Below are positions 7,823 to 14,166 of a DNA stretch of 64,000 bases, one piece after another. A program made the position numbers and the translations under genes. Location of the stretch: NCBI GenBank assembly GCA_023409535.1, contig JAEYGZ010000012.1, forward strand, positions 62,001-126,000. Direction: 5' to 3'. Positions within the stretch are counted from its first letter, which is position 1. Each line of letters opens with the position of its first letter. Source of the DNA: Bacillota bacterium. Lineage in GTDB: Bacteria; Bacillota; Clostridia; Lachnospirales; Lachnospiraceae. The notes under the pieces are model-generated. The model saw only the letters and a list, made by a program, of their open reading frames with translations, made no database searches and was not told where the DNA came from.

Positions 7823-8408
7823 TCTACCCTTCCTCCTTTCGATTTTTGTTTTCTTATCTGCCTCTTCTCTTCCTCAATTCTAAGTTGTATACTAGCATAC
7901 AGAAATGCTTTTTCTCTTTGTTTCATATTACTTATTGTCGATGGCAAGATATGCAGTTTTTGCAATGCGAAATGAGCAAGGTTAAATTCTGCATTACCTT
8001 GCTTAATTAGTTTTTTACTTCTTCAATATCCTTGTTAATGTCTTGGCTCAAGCCGCTTAATTCGCTTACCATCTGTGATAATACACCGAATTCTCCAACA
8101 TTCAGCATCTCCGTAAGCAAAGCAGTTTCTCCTAATACATTGTAAGCTTTCTGCAATTCTGCATTTGCTAGATCCGGGAATATAACTGCACTCGCTACCA
8201 ATGCATGAGCATATTCTGTTCGATCCAGAACATCTCTGCCAGACTTATCTTTTCTTGTATATTTCCTTATTAACTGGCCGTTTTCTTTTTCTGAAATAGA
8301 ACGAATAATAAACGGAACTGGCTTTCCATCCTGTATAAAACGATTAGATATAATAACTTCCTTATTTTCCACCTGTACCGGATGTAAAAATGCATTTAAT
8401 GAACTCAT
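7819..8408 (-). CDS. Tail assembly chaperone long form made by -1 frameshift (about 196 aa)
   Basis: A predicted fusion of xkdN (8408-8010) with a -1 frame extension of 63 residues (8010-7819). The zero frame ends GTA AAA AAC TAA, giving the slippery heptamer A-AAA-AAC at 8016-8010. Six bases further on is a perfect 8-bp stem, AGCAAGGT/ACCTTGCT (8003-7996 with 7982-7975), the layout of a stimulatory stem-loop. The extension is open until TGA 7821-7819, overlapping the tape-measure start. It is basic and helical (IQLRIEEEKRQIRKQK), like the T part of lambda gpGT, which binds the tape measure during tail assembly. The short form is the separate xkdN entry. Confidence 0.88.
7975..8016 (-). promoter_or_regulatory. 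Programmed -1 ribosomal frameshift signal
   Basis: Slippery heptamer A-AAA-AAC at 8016-8010 in the correct zero-frame phase, a six-base spacer (8009-8004), then a perfect 8-bp stem AGCAAGGT/ACCTTGCT with a 13-base loop (8003-7975). The zero-frame stop codon is inside the spacer. All elements are seen directly; frameshift efficiency cannot be judged. Confidence 0.88.
8007..8408 (-). CDS. xkdN: Tail assembly chaperone short form, XkdN-like (133 aa)
   Basis: A XkdN/gpG-like tail assembly chaperone. The core (IIRSISEKENGQLIRKYTRK ... RTEYAHALVASAVIFPDLANAELQKAY) with the acidic helical C-terminus LSGLSQDINKDIEEVKN is typical of phage tail assembly chaperone proteins. Its position between tube and tape-measure genes is invariant in contractile and long-tailed phages. 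The gene ends at a TAA lying one base after a strong slippery heptamer. The start is ATG 8408, preceded by AGGAGGACAAT. Confidence 0.9.
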   Translation of the reverse strand: MSSLNAFLHPVQVENKEVIISNRFIQDGKPVPFIIRSISEKENGQLIRKYTRKDKSGRDVLDRTEYAHALVASAVIFPDLANAELQKAYNVLGETALLTEMLNVGEFGVLSQMVSELSGLSQDINKDIEEVKN

Positions 8409-8458
8409 ATTGTCCTCCTATAAAAGGGAGCAATAAGCTCCCTTTTCAATTAAATTAG

Positions 8459-8935
8459 TTATCTGTAGTTTTCGGGTAGTTCAAATGAACCAAGGCTTTC
8501 AATTGCATCAAAAGTAAAGTCACTATCGAAAGTAACTGGGTCATCTGATTCCTCCAAGGCTGTAACTGGAATTGTATTAAATATAACATTACTTAATACC
8601 ACTTCCTGCTCACCAACGGTGGATTGCGGATCATTATTCTTAACATGTAATTTAATGTTATTACGTGTGCCATCTTTTATATATTTGATGGTTTGATTGA
8701 GCTGCTCGCTATTCATAAAATATAATGTAGCAGAGCCGGATCCGGTAACACCGGTTATCTTATGCTGCGTCATTCTATTTCCCAGCATTCTTCTTTCCTG
8801 CACCACCAGGTCAAGCTGAGCTCTTAAGCTTGATATTTCAAACAGTTCTCTGTTTACGCCGTCAACCGTTATATATGCCTTACCCTCTTGGGCGATAATC
8901 GTATCTGCTAATCTTGTATAATTACCTGACATCAT
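8459..8935 (-). CDS. xkdM: Phage tail tube protein, XkdM-like (158 aa)
   Basis: A tail-tube subunit of the XkdM (DUF2001) family. The signature is the N-terminal NYTRLADTIIAQEGKAYITVDG and the segment LGNRMTQHKITGVTGSGSATLYF, followed by VLSNVIFNTIPV and the C-terminal FDAIESLGSFELPE. Length matches the family (about 145-160). It follows the sheath gene by 15 bp. These subunits stack as hexamers to make the inner tube around the tape measure. Confidence 0.93.
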   Translation of the reverse strand: MMSGNYTRLADTIIAQEGKAYITVDGVNRELFEISSLRAQLDLVVQERRMLGNRMTQHKITGVTGSGSATLYFMNSEQLNQTIKYIKDGTRNNIKLHVKNNDPQSTVGEQEVVLSNVIFNTIPVTALEESDDPVTFDSDFTFDAIESLGSFELPENYR

Positions 8936-8950
8936 TAATTCCTCCCTTAA

Positions 8951-9994
8951 TTATGCTAAATTAACTGTAATGTAAATCTTTTCAACGCTGTCAACCGGCT
9001 GAATATAGCAGTTGATTACGACAGCATCACTATCTATACCCGAAGTAACTGTAACATCTTCAGTAGTAAAGTTCTGAATTGCTGATAAACGCTGCAATTC
9101 ATTGAAGTATTCAATTAAGGAAGCACGTAATAACGACCTGCCGTCGGCATTGTTGTTTACTTTACCTACATAGCCAGCCTCAAAGATTGCCACAATATCA
9201 TTATTAATTCCGTCAATAGTTCGGATGACGCGGTTCTTCTTGAACATCTCTCCCTTTTCCGGTGTTACGGTGGTCAGGGAATTGATATCATATACCGCAC
9301 TGACATTCTGCGCACTGTCAACCTTAAAGATAAAGCGACCCGCAGTAATCGCAGCTTCCATTTCCGTCTTTGTCATTCTGGGCGATACATCCACCGCATC
9401 CTGATAAAGCTTTCCTGTATTGGACTGATAGATATTTGCGCCTGCTGTTGCTCCTGCAACCCATGCGGTTGCCTGTGCTGCTGTCAAGGTAGTGCCGTCA
9501 GATAATACAACGCCATTGGCAACATCAATTACGCTTTCCTTGTCTGCCGTATGATTTGCCAGAACAGCCTGAAGCTTGACCCCTTCGTCACTACGCTGAG
9601 CCTCTACCCAATTTACGATGCTTGTTTTATTATCCTCATAGCCGGCACCGTCATATGGATAGCATAGGGTATGAAACTGTACTGTCTTTAGGGCTGCTAA
9701 CGCAGCGGTAATACCGGAGGTTGTATGAGCTTCTCCAAGGTTATAAACCAGTACAGTTTGCGCTCCCTTTAGAGCTTCGTTAACAAGAAGCTGATCGGCT
9801 GCTGTAACGCCGGTTGGATAATCATTTTCTTTTGCAGTTACGGTATAGATATCACCCGCAACACCCACGGTCATCTCCTGCAGAATGACTGCAATTCCCC
9901 TGTCACCCGGGGTAATAGATAAGGGAGTGTTCGTAAGAAAGTTTACATATGCTCCCGGTAAAATTTTATTTTGGCTTGTCCATGTTCCTGACAT
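8951..9994 (-). CDS. xkdK: Phage tail sheath protein, XkdK-like (347 aa)
   Basis: A contractile tail sheath protein. The N-terminus (NKILPGAYVNFLTNTPLSIT, then RGIAVILQEMTVG) and the C-terminal block (RVIRTIDGINNDIVAIFEAG ... GRSLLRASLIEYFNELQRLS) are sheath hallmarks; the C-terminal portion forms the inter-subunit mesh. At 347 residues it is a compact sheath of the clostridial type compared with about 470 for PBSX XkdK. Its presence shows that the tail is contractile. Confidence 0.93.
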   Translation of the reverse strand: MSGTWTSQNKILPGAYVNFLTNTPLSITPGDRGIAVILQEMTVGVAGDIYTVTAKENDYPTGVTAADQLLVNEALKGAQTVLVYNLGEAHTTSGITAALAALKTVQFHTLCYPYDGAGYEDNKTSIVNWVEAQRSDEGVKLQAVLANHTADKESVIDVANGVVLSDGTTLTAAQATAWVAGATAGANIYQSNTGKLYQDAVDVSPRMTKTEMEAAITAGRFIFKVDSAQNVSAVYDINSLTTVTPEKGEMFKKNRVIRTIDGINNDIVAIFEAGYVGKVNNNADGRSLLRASLIEYFNELQRLSAIQNFTTEDVTVTSGIDSDAVVINCYIQPVDSVEKIYITVNLA

Positions 9995-10005
9995 GATAAC
10001 CCTCC

Positions 10006-10410
10006 TTATAATATTGTATTAATTTGTTGCTGCTGCATAGGAGTTCCTTCCTCCTGAAGCATTTCACCATACCTGATATCAAAGGTAAAATGCAGCACAT
10101 TATCCGTTATTTTTGCATTCCGGTTCAGCACATGGTATGTACTCACCGTATGAAATGCTCGTAACAGCTCCTGCTGTATGCCGATACAATCGGTTCTGGA
10201 CTCTGCACTGCTGCTGTAATAAGCCAGATCAAAGGACAGCAGGCTGGTAAATTTATTATTCATTCGTCTGCTGTAATTCTGATTTATCAGCGTCAGATAA
10301 AATGCCGGCTTACTGTATCCTTCCGGCAGCTCCTCATCATAGATCGAATAGCCGTCAGGATATACGGCTAAGAGCATATCCTTGATCGCTTGTTTTATTT
10401 CACTAATCAT
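10006..10410 (-). CDS. Tail terminator-like protein (134 aa)
   Basis: The sequence pattern (IKQAIKDMLLAVYPDGYSIYDEELPEGYSKPAFYL, then RRMNNKFTSLLSFDLAYY and NVLHFTFDIRYGEMLQ) matches the short phage tail-terminator family encoded directly upstream of sheath genes in clostridial contractile phages. Tail terminators cap the end of the completed tail; in a headless particle such a cap would close the free end. The start is ATG 10410. Confidence 0.75.
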   Translation of the reverse strand: MISEIKQAIKDMLLAVYPDGYSIYDEELPEGYSKPAFYLTLINQNYSRRMNNKFTSLLSFDLAYYSSSAESRTDCIGIQQELLRAFHTVSTYHVLNRNAKITDNVLHFTFDIRYGEMLQEEGTPMQQQQINTIL

Positions 10411-10419
10411 GTTATATCC

Positions 10420-10977
10420 CTAACCCTCCATAACATTATGTTTTTCTCTGTCCGAGCTGATCCTATGAGAATTGTTCTTATGAGAGTATTCCTTATCATC
10501 CATATCCTGCTCCCAAAACAGCTCCTGAAATGCAGCCTTTATTAAGGTAAGCTGATCATCGATACCCTCCACACTGCCCACAGAGTTAATTGATAATTTG
10601 GATTTGTCAATCTTTGCGAACAAGAGCTCCGGATACTTTGTATTCCAAAACCTCTTCCTGATTGCGGCTGTGATAATCACATCAGCCATCAAAGCTTCAT
10701 ACTTTTCCTGAAGCTGATTGGACAGCCTTTCTCTGGCAATCAATACTGAATGAGCTCGATCCTTTTCTTTTATAGAACGCCTCAGGTCCGTCACAAGTGC
10801 TGCCACTTTTTCCAATCTGATTTTTAGTTCCTCATATTTTAGCTTCAGTTTTTGATAACGCTCTTCAATTTTTTCTTCTCTGGTCAGAAAGATTCTGTTT
10901 TTGATCATTTCCTTCTTAATGATTGAGTACTGCTCCTCTGTCACGCCCTGTGATGACAAGATATCCTGAAAGTTCAT
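10420..10977 (-). CDS. Coiled-coil protein with GP20 phage-scaffold-like C-terminus (about 185 aa)
   Basis: The first about 95 residues are a highly charged predicted coiled coil (EEKIEERYQKLKLKYEELKI). The next part (VIITAAIRKRFWNTKYPELLFAKIDKSKLSINSVGSVEGIDDQLTLIKAAFQELF) follows the closing pattern of phage GP20 scaffold proteins: a helix, LL..ID.SK, then G.DDQ...IKA. In a full phage the scaffold gene precedes the major capsid gene; here tail genes follow and no capsid gene is seen. I chose ATG 10977, preceded by GAGGG at a suitable distance; ATG 10989 is an alternative. It may be relict or repurposed. Confidence 0.6.
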   Translation of the reverse strand: MNFQDILSSQGVTEEQYSIIKKEMIKNRIFLTREEKIEERYQKLKLKYEELKIRLEKVAALVTDLRRSIKEKDRAHSVLIARERLSNQLQEKYEALMADVIITAAIRKRFWNTKYPELLFAKIDKSKLSINSVGSVEGIDDQLTLIKAAFQELFWEQDMDDKEYSHKNNSHRISSDREKHNVMEG

Positions 10978-11007
10978 ATTGACCCTCATTTCTTAACACG
11001 TTTTTAA

Positions 11008-11032
11008 GGCTGAAAGAAAATTCCTTTCAGCC
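11008..11032 (-). terminator. Hairpin upstream of the scaffold-like gene
   Basis: A perfect 9-bp stem (GGCTGAAAG/CTTTCAGCC) with a 7-base loop, followed on the minus strand by only a weak T tract (TTAAAAACG). It could be a weak terminator, an attenuator or a processing stem just ahead of the ribosome binding site of the first structural gene. Confidence 0.5.
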
Positions 11033-11195
11033 TCTCATTTCATACTGCCACTGATCGGGGCAAATATCATATCTACGGTTTTTACGAGGTTCCTTCTCCG
11101 ATATGATTTTATATGCTGATAGCTTTCTATATGAACTTTAGGTAAAGCAGCCTTCACAGCTTCCTGGGACTGCATCTCTTTACTTAAAGTAATTT

Positions 11196-11304
11196 TATAA
11201 AAAGATATCCCTCAAGCTTTACTTTTGAAAGGATATCTTTATAAATAGAAATCTATGTCTGCCGGCCGGCATCTGCTTGCGGAAGTGTTGCTGCAGCTTT
11301 CCAC
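11196..11304 (-). ncRNA. Candidate small RNA / attenuated leader, unit B
   Basis: Predicted transcript of about 105-110 nt from the extended -10 promoter at 11307-11344. It ends at the hairpin AAGATATCC/GGATATCTT (11239-11202) followed by TTTATAAAATT. No ORF with a ribosome binding site is present. Its 5' part (11291-11306) and the internal block CGGCATC (plus strand, 11267-11273) correspond to the same blocks in unit A, so the two units look like a duplicated RNA gene. Alternatively it is a leader controlled by antitermination ahead of the tail operon. Function unknown. Confidence 0.55.
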
Positions 11305-11306
11305 AA

Positions 11307-11344
11307 TACCAATATAACAGATTAAAATGTGATTTGTGTGCAAG
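11307..11344 (-). promoter_or_regulatory. Activator-type promoter, copy B
   Basis: On the minus strand: CTTGCACACAAATCACA, 8 bases, then TGTTATATTGGTA, an extended -10 (TGnTATATT). The hexamer 17 bases upstream of the -10 is CACAAA, a poor -35, and lies within the conserved upstream element. This suggests activator dependence. The same 38-bp arrangement occurs exactly 175 bp upstream. The ArpU/sigma-like protein encoded next door is the obvious candidate activator (inference). Confidence 0.7.
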
Positions 11345-11375
11345 CTTGTTTTTATCTGAAATTTGAAGCGATTAT

Positions 11376-11479
11376 ACAAAGAAAGCATCTCAACCTTTCG
11401 TGAGATGCTTTCCTATCCTTCACCATACCATATATTCAAATCTGTGCGGCATCATATATCACTGCCTGCAACCTTCCAT
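11376..11479 (-). ncRNA. Candidate small RNA / attenuated leader, unit A
   Basis: Predicted transcript of about 104 nt from the promoter at 11482-11519. It ends with a perfect 12-bp hairpin GAAAGCATCTCA/TGAGATGCTTTC (11412-11381) and TTTGT. No coding frame with a ribosome binding site is seen. It shares promoter, 5' end and the plus-strand block CGGCATC (11447-11453) with unit B. See unit B for alternatives. Confidence 0.55.
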
Positions 11480-11481
11480 AC

Positions 11482-11519
11482 TACCATTATAACACCTCAT
11501 TTTGTGATTTGTGTGCAAG
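11482..11519 (-). promoter_or_regulatory. Activator-type promoter, copy A
   Basis: Identical arrangement to copy B: the 17-bp element CTTGCACACAAATCACA is fully conserved, the 8-bp spacer is not (2/8), and the extended -10 is TGTTATAATGGTA. Conservation of the outer blocks with exact spacing, but not of the spacer, argues for selection on a regulator site plus an RNA polymerase site. Confidence 0.7.
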
Positions 11520-11545
11520 TCTATAAAATGTACATCAATTGATTA

Positions 11546-11974
11546 TCAGCTTGCTGCTCCGATATATTTTGTAATTCTCTTTGACACGCCGCTCCGGTCC
11601 ATATGCAGCTTCTGCCCGATATCCTCCTGAGACAGCCCGTCCACAAACCGAAAGATAAATATCTGTCTTATCTCACTATCCGGTATGGTATAGATAAAAT
11701 CATGTATACTGCTTTCCAGTGCAATCAGCTCTGACAATTTCTTATTCCGCTTTCTTTGGAATTCCCTGATCCGCCGCTGCCTGATTTCCTGTTCCTCCGG
11801 ATCAAGTCCGCTAATATAAAAATACTGCTCTATATAGGGAAAATGCTTCGACGATCCTTTCACCCGGTCAGATACCATGGAGCCTTTTGTTTGCTCCAGC
11901 TGTTTTATACGAAAGGTCAGATCTTCAATCTCGTTCTTGATTGCTCTGTATTGATTAAGTTCATTTTCTGTCAT
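11546..11974 (-). CDS. ArpU/sigma-like phage late-gene activator (142 aa)
   Basis: The N-terminal half is a charged helical region (residues 1-35 and 70-95). Residues about 98-138 form a sigma-70 region-4-like helix-turn-helix (RQIFIFRFVDGLSQEDIGQK, then LHMDRSGVSKRITKYI). This is the layout of ArpU/RinA-type regulators that switch on phage packaging, lysis or tail genes. The start ATG 11974 has GAAGGAGGAAG upstream. It sits just before the two activator-type promoters and the tail operon. It is probably co-transcribed with the small HTH gene from the repressor-controlled leftward promoter. Confidence 0.8.
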   Translation of the reverse strand: MTENELNQYRAIKNEIEDLTFRIKQLEQTKGSMVSDRVKGSSKHFPYIEQYFYISGLDPEEQEIRQRRIREFQRKRNKKLSELIALESSIHDFIYTIPDSEIRQIFIFRFVDGLSQEDIGQKLHMDRSGVSKRITKYIGAAS

Positions 11975-12032
11975 TTTACTTCCTCCTTCTCATGGTTAAG
12001 TTGTTGTTTATAAAATAAATTCAGATATGTGA

Positions 12033-12061
12033 TTGACATCTATTTACATACCATGTATAAT
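12033..12061 (+). promoter_or_regulatory. Consensus sigma-A promoter reading antisense to the HTH gene
   Basis: TTGACA (12033-12038), 17 bases, TATAAT (12056-12061): a perfect sigma-A promoter on the plus strand. It points away from the activator gene and into the minus-strand HTH gene. No plausible plus-strand gene follows before the repressor at 12478. Its predicted start site (about 12068) coincides with the LexA-type box. Confidence 0.7.
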
Positions 12062-12067
12062 ATATTC

Positions 12068-12081
12068 AGAACATTTGTTCG
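12068..12081 (-). promoter_or_regulatory. LexA (SOS) box
   Basis: Minus-strand CGAACAAATGTTCT matches the Gram-positive LexA/DinR consensus CGAACRNRYGTTYC at 13 of 14 positions and has the GAAC-N4-GTTC dyad. It lies on the transcription start region of the plus-strand promoter at 12033-12061 and inside the intergenic space upstream of the activator gene. This links the locus to DNA damage, as for PBSX and many tailocins. Confidence 0.75.
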
Positions 12082-12085
12082 TCAT

Positions 12086-12289
12086 CTATTCCTCTTCCTT
12101 TGTAAAAAGTTCCTCAAAGGAGGCCTGCGGCGCTATCATATCTCTGATCCGCAGCACCTCCGGCCATGTGAATTCCGTTATGCCGTTTAATTTGTTTCGA
12201 AGCGTTTTTTCTGTCACTCCGATTCTTATGGATAGTTTTGAAATTTTTATATTTGATTTGATTATTTTGTTTTTAAGATTTTGATACAT
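12086..12289 (-). CDS. Small HTH protein, Cro-like (67 aa)
   Basis: A 67-residue protein with an XRE-type helix-turn-helix (KISKLSIRIGVTEKTLRNKL, residues about 16-35) and the tail FTWPEVLRIRDMIAPQASFEELF, typical of small phage/ICE early regulators. It is divergent from the XRE repressor across the operator region. Its start ATG 12289 lies 43 bp downstream of the leftward -10. It is probably the first gene of the early leftward operon and acts against, or tunes, the repressor (inference). Confidence 0.8.
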   Translation of the reverse strand: MYQNLKNKIIKSNIKISKLSIRIGVTEKTLRNKLNGITEFTWPEVLRIRDMIAPQASFEELFTKEEE

Positions 12290-12308
12290 TATAATACCTC
12301 CTTTATAT

Positions 12309-12443
12309 CCGTTGATGGTTACGTTATTGACATTATATATCCGTTAACGGGTATTGTCAATAGGTAAGTCCAATAAAATTTCCGTTAACTATTATTTTAT
12401 TATAAAATGGTGGTGATTTTTTATTGACTATTTCCGTCAACGG
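12309..12443. promoter_or_regulatory. Four repressor operator copies
   Basis: Four copies of a 10-bp near-palindrome: CCGTTGATGG (12309-12318), CCGTTAACGG (12341-12350), CCGTTAACTA (12382-12391) and CCGTCAACGG (12434-12443). The second lies exactly in the spacer of the leftward promoter and the fourth in the spacer of the rightward promoter. Bound repressor should therefore block both early transcription and its own gene. The divergent XRE repressor is the likely ligand. Confidence 0.8.
12332..12360 (-). promoter_or_regulatory. Leftward early promoter
   Basis: Minus strand TTGACA (12360-12355), 17 bases, TATAAT (12337-12332), a perfect sigma-A promoter. The operator CCGTTAACGG lies within the spacer. 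It drives the Cro-like gene and probably the activator. Confidence 0.85.
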
Positions 12444-12452
12444 TGATATACT
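12424..12452 (+). promoter_or_regulatory. Rightward repressor promoter
   Basis: TTGACT (12424-12429), 17 bases, TATACT (12447-12452), with operator CCGTCAACGG inside the spacer. It lies 25 bases upstream of the repressor start codon, and the start has AAAGGAGG. This indicates autoregulation. Confidence 0.85.
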
Positions 12453-12477
12453 TTAATTCAGTAAAGGAGGTCTTTTT

Positions 12478-12789
12478 ATGGGTCTTGATAAAATTGCTGA
12501 ACTAAAGAAGAAAAAGGGTCTGACCAACGAGGAATTATCCAACCTGTCCGGAGTGCCGAAGGGTACCATAGACAAAATATTAAGCGGTGTAACCAAAGAC
12601 CCGAAGCTTGAGACGTTAAAGGCGATTGCGCGTGTTCTGGAATGTTCCCTGGATGACTTTGATGATACGGATAAGTCAACTCAGCCTGAGCCTACTTATG
12701 AAGATTTACAATTCCTGATTGCCAGAAACGGCAAGAATCTCTCTACAGAGGAGAAGATGAAGCTGATTAAAATGTTGTCTGAATTATAA
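12478..12789 (+). CDS. XRE-family repressor of the tail locus (103 aa)
   Basis: Residues 1-62 are a Cro/CI-type HTH domain (LKKKKGLTNEELSNLSGVPK, GTIDKILSG, then PKLETLKAIARVLECSLDDF). The C-terminal about 40 residues are a short helical tail ending in LSTEEKMKLIKMLSEL. There is no LexA-like autocleavage domain, so release from repression should depend on another route. The ImmA-like protease encoded immediately downstream is the likely one, as in the ICEBs1 ImmR/ImmA pair. Confidence 0.87.
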   Translation: MGLDKIAELKKKKGLTNEELSNLSGVPKGTIDKILSGVTKDPKLETLKAIARVLECSLDDFDDTDKSTQPEPTYEDLQFLIARNGKNLSTEEKMKLIKMLSEL

Positions 12790-12810
12790 TTTTTGATAAG
12801 GAAGCAAAAT

Positions 12811-13509
12811 ATGAACTATGATTTTATCCGGTTTGCAACTTTACAGGTATATCAGGAATGCAATATTCAATCGTTTCCGATTAATTGCTTTGAGCTTCTG
12901 AAGCATTACGGTCTGAAAGCCCATCCTTACTCCTCCCTGAGTGAGGAACTGCGTAATTATTGCATCAGCTTTAGCAATGATGCCTTATATTATAAGGATA
13001 AAATCTGTTACAATGATAAGCAGCCAAAAGGCAGAATTTATTTTTCATTAATGCATGAACTGGGTCATGTGATCCTTCGGCATAGTGAAAACCATACACC
13101 AAAGATGGAACAGGAAGCAAATATTTTTGCAAGTAATATCCTTGCACCAAGAATGGCGATCCATTATGCTTCCTGTAAGAATTTAAATGATGTGGCTAAC
13201 CTATTCGGACTGACCAAGGAAGCAGCGGGTTATGCCTTTAATGATTACAGGCGCTGGCACAGAAAAGCATTGTATGACCGGTTGAACTCTTTTGATCAGG
13301 CAATCTATCAGCATTTTTACATTGCTGAAGCCGACAGTTTTGTCTACCGGATCAGACAGTGTCCTTATTGTGGTTGTCTTATTTATAATTCTGCCAGCTT
13401 ACTATGTACCGAATGCCGTGGTAATCACCAACTGCATAATTCTGAGGCATGGCCTGAAACAGAACTGTTAATTGCTGAAAGCCAATGGTTATACGGTGGG
13501 TCTCATTAA
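12811..13509 (+). CDS. ImmA/IrrE-type metalloprotease (232 aa) with zinc ribbon
   Basis: Zinc metallopeptidase motif HELGH at residues 82-86 with the second helix QEANIFASNI (glutamate 102 as likely third ligand), the hallmark of ImmA/IrrE proteins that cleave XRE repressors. A C-terminal zinc ribbon (CPYCG ... CTEC, residues about 188-210) is an additional feature of many clostridial members. I chose ATG 12811, seven bases after AAGGAAG; a TTG at 12793 would add six residues. It directly follows the repressor gene, its presumed substrate. Confidence 0.87.
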   Translation: MNYDFIRFATLQVYQECNIQSFPINCFELLKHYGLKAHPYSSLSEELRNYCISFSNDALYYKDKICYNDKQPKGRIYFSLMHELGHVILRHSENHTPKMEQEANIFASNILAPRMAIHYASCKNLNDVANLFGLTKEAAGYAFNDYRRWHRKALYDRLNSFDQAIYQHFYIAEADSFVYRIRQCPYCGCLIYNSASLLCTECRGNHQLHNSEAWPETELLIAESQWLYGGSH

Positions 13510-13512
13510 AAA

Positions 13513-13540
13513 ACCGCCCTCCGTAATTTCAGAGAGCGGT
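13513..13540 (-). terminator. Terminator of cotJ operon
   Basis: Stem ACCGC.CTC/GAG.GCGGT with a T6 tract on the minus strand, just after cotJC. It also lies after the convergent ImmA-like gene. Confidence 0.7.
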
Positions 13541-13554
13541 GCAATATTCAAATA

Positions 13555-14163
13555 TTATTTCGTAAAATCTGCCGGGAACGCGAGGTTGACTGCATAGAAA
13601 TTCCTTGAATCCAGCTCATCCTGTATGATTCTTAACGCTTCCCCAAATCTCTGGAAATGAACAATTTCCCTTTTCCTTAAGAACTTGATCGGTTCACATA
13701 CTTCCTGATCATGAATTAAACGAAGGATATTGTCATAGGTGGTTCTGGCTTTCTGCTCAGCCGCCATATCCTCAACCAAATCAGTTATGGGATCGCCCTT
13801 GCTGGCATACTGATTAGCATTATGGGGAACCCCGCCGGCAGCCATCGGCCATATACCCAGTGTATGGTCAACATAATAATTCTGAAAACCGCCTTCAATA
13901 ATCTCCTGCGGTGTTAAATCCTTTGTCAACTGGTGAACGATTGCACCTACTATCTCCATATGTGCAAGCTCTTCTGTGCCGATGTCTGTTAATACTCCGG
14001 CAACCTTACGATTAGGCATAGCATATCGCTGCGACAGGTAACGGAGGGATGCTCCAATCTCACCATCGGGACCGCCGTATTGCGACATGATAACCTGTGC
14101 TAATTTTGGATTTCTCTCAGTAATACAAACCGGATATTGTAATCTCTTCTCATAACTCCACAT
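13555..14163 (-). CDS. cotJC: Spore coat protein CotJC, manganese catalase family (202 aa)
   Basis: A di-manganese catalase-like four-helix protein of the spore coat. Visible hallmarks are the N-terminal MWSYEKRLQYPV, the helix GEIGASLRYLSQRYAMP, the metal-ligand helix TDIGTEELAHMEIVGAIVHQ (E..H motif) and a later helix with EQKARTTYDNILRLIHD. Length (202) is close to Bacillus CotJC (189). It is the third gene of cotJABC, whose products enter the spore under sporulation sigma control (known for the family). It marks the host as an endospore former. Confidence 0.93.
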   Translation of the reverse strand: MWSYEKRLQYPVCITERNPKLAQVIMSQYGGPDGEIGASLRYLSQRYAMPNRKVAGVLTDIGTEELAHMEIVGAIVHQLTKDLTPQEIIEGGFQNYYVDHTLGIWPMAAGGVPHNANQYASKGDPITDLVEDMAAEQKARTTYDNILRLIHDQEVCEPIKFLRKREIVHFQRFGEALRIIQDELDSRNFYAVNLAFPADFTK

Positions 14164-14166
14164 ATC

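Noticed and set aside
12033..12284. 83-residue plus-strand ORF downstream of the SOS-type promoter as an SOS-induced toxin
   Set aside because: It is the exact antisense of the Cro-like gene, begins inside the promoter itself and has no ribosome binding site.
12309..12443. Four short similar repeats as a CRISPR-like array
   Set aside because: Only 10 bp, unequal spacing, and located precisely in promoter spacers, so they are operators.
13510..13554. Attachment site at the right end of the tail locus
   Set aside because: No integrase gene, tRNA or direct repeat is seen; the sequence is explained as a terminator.
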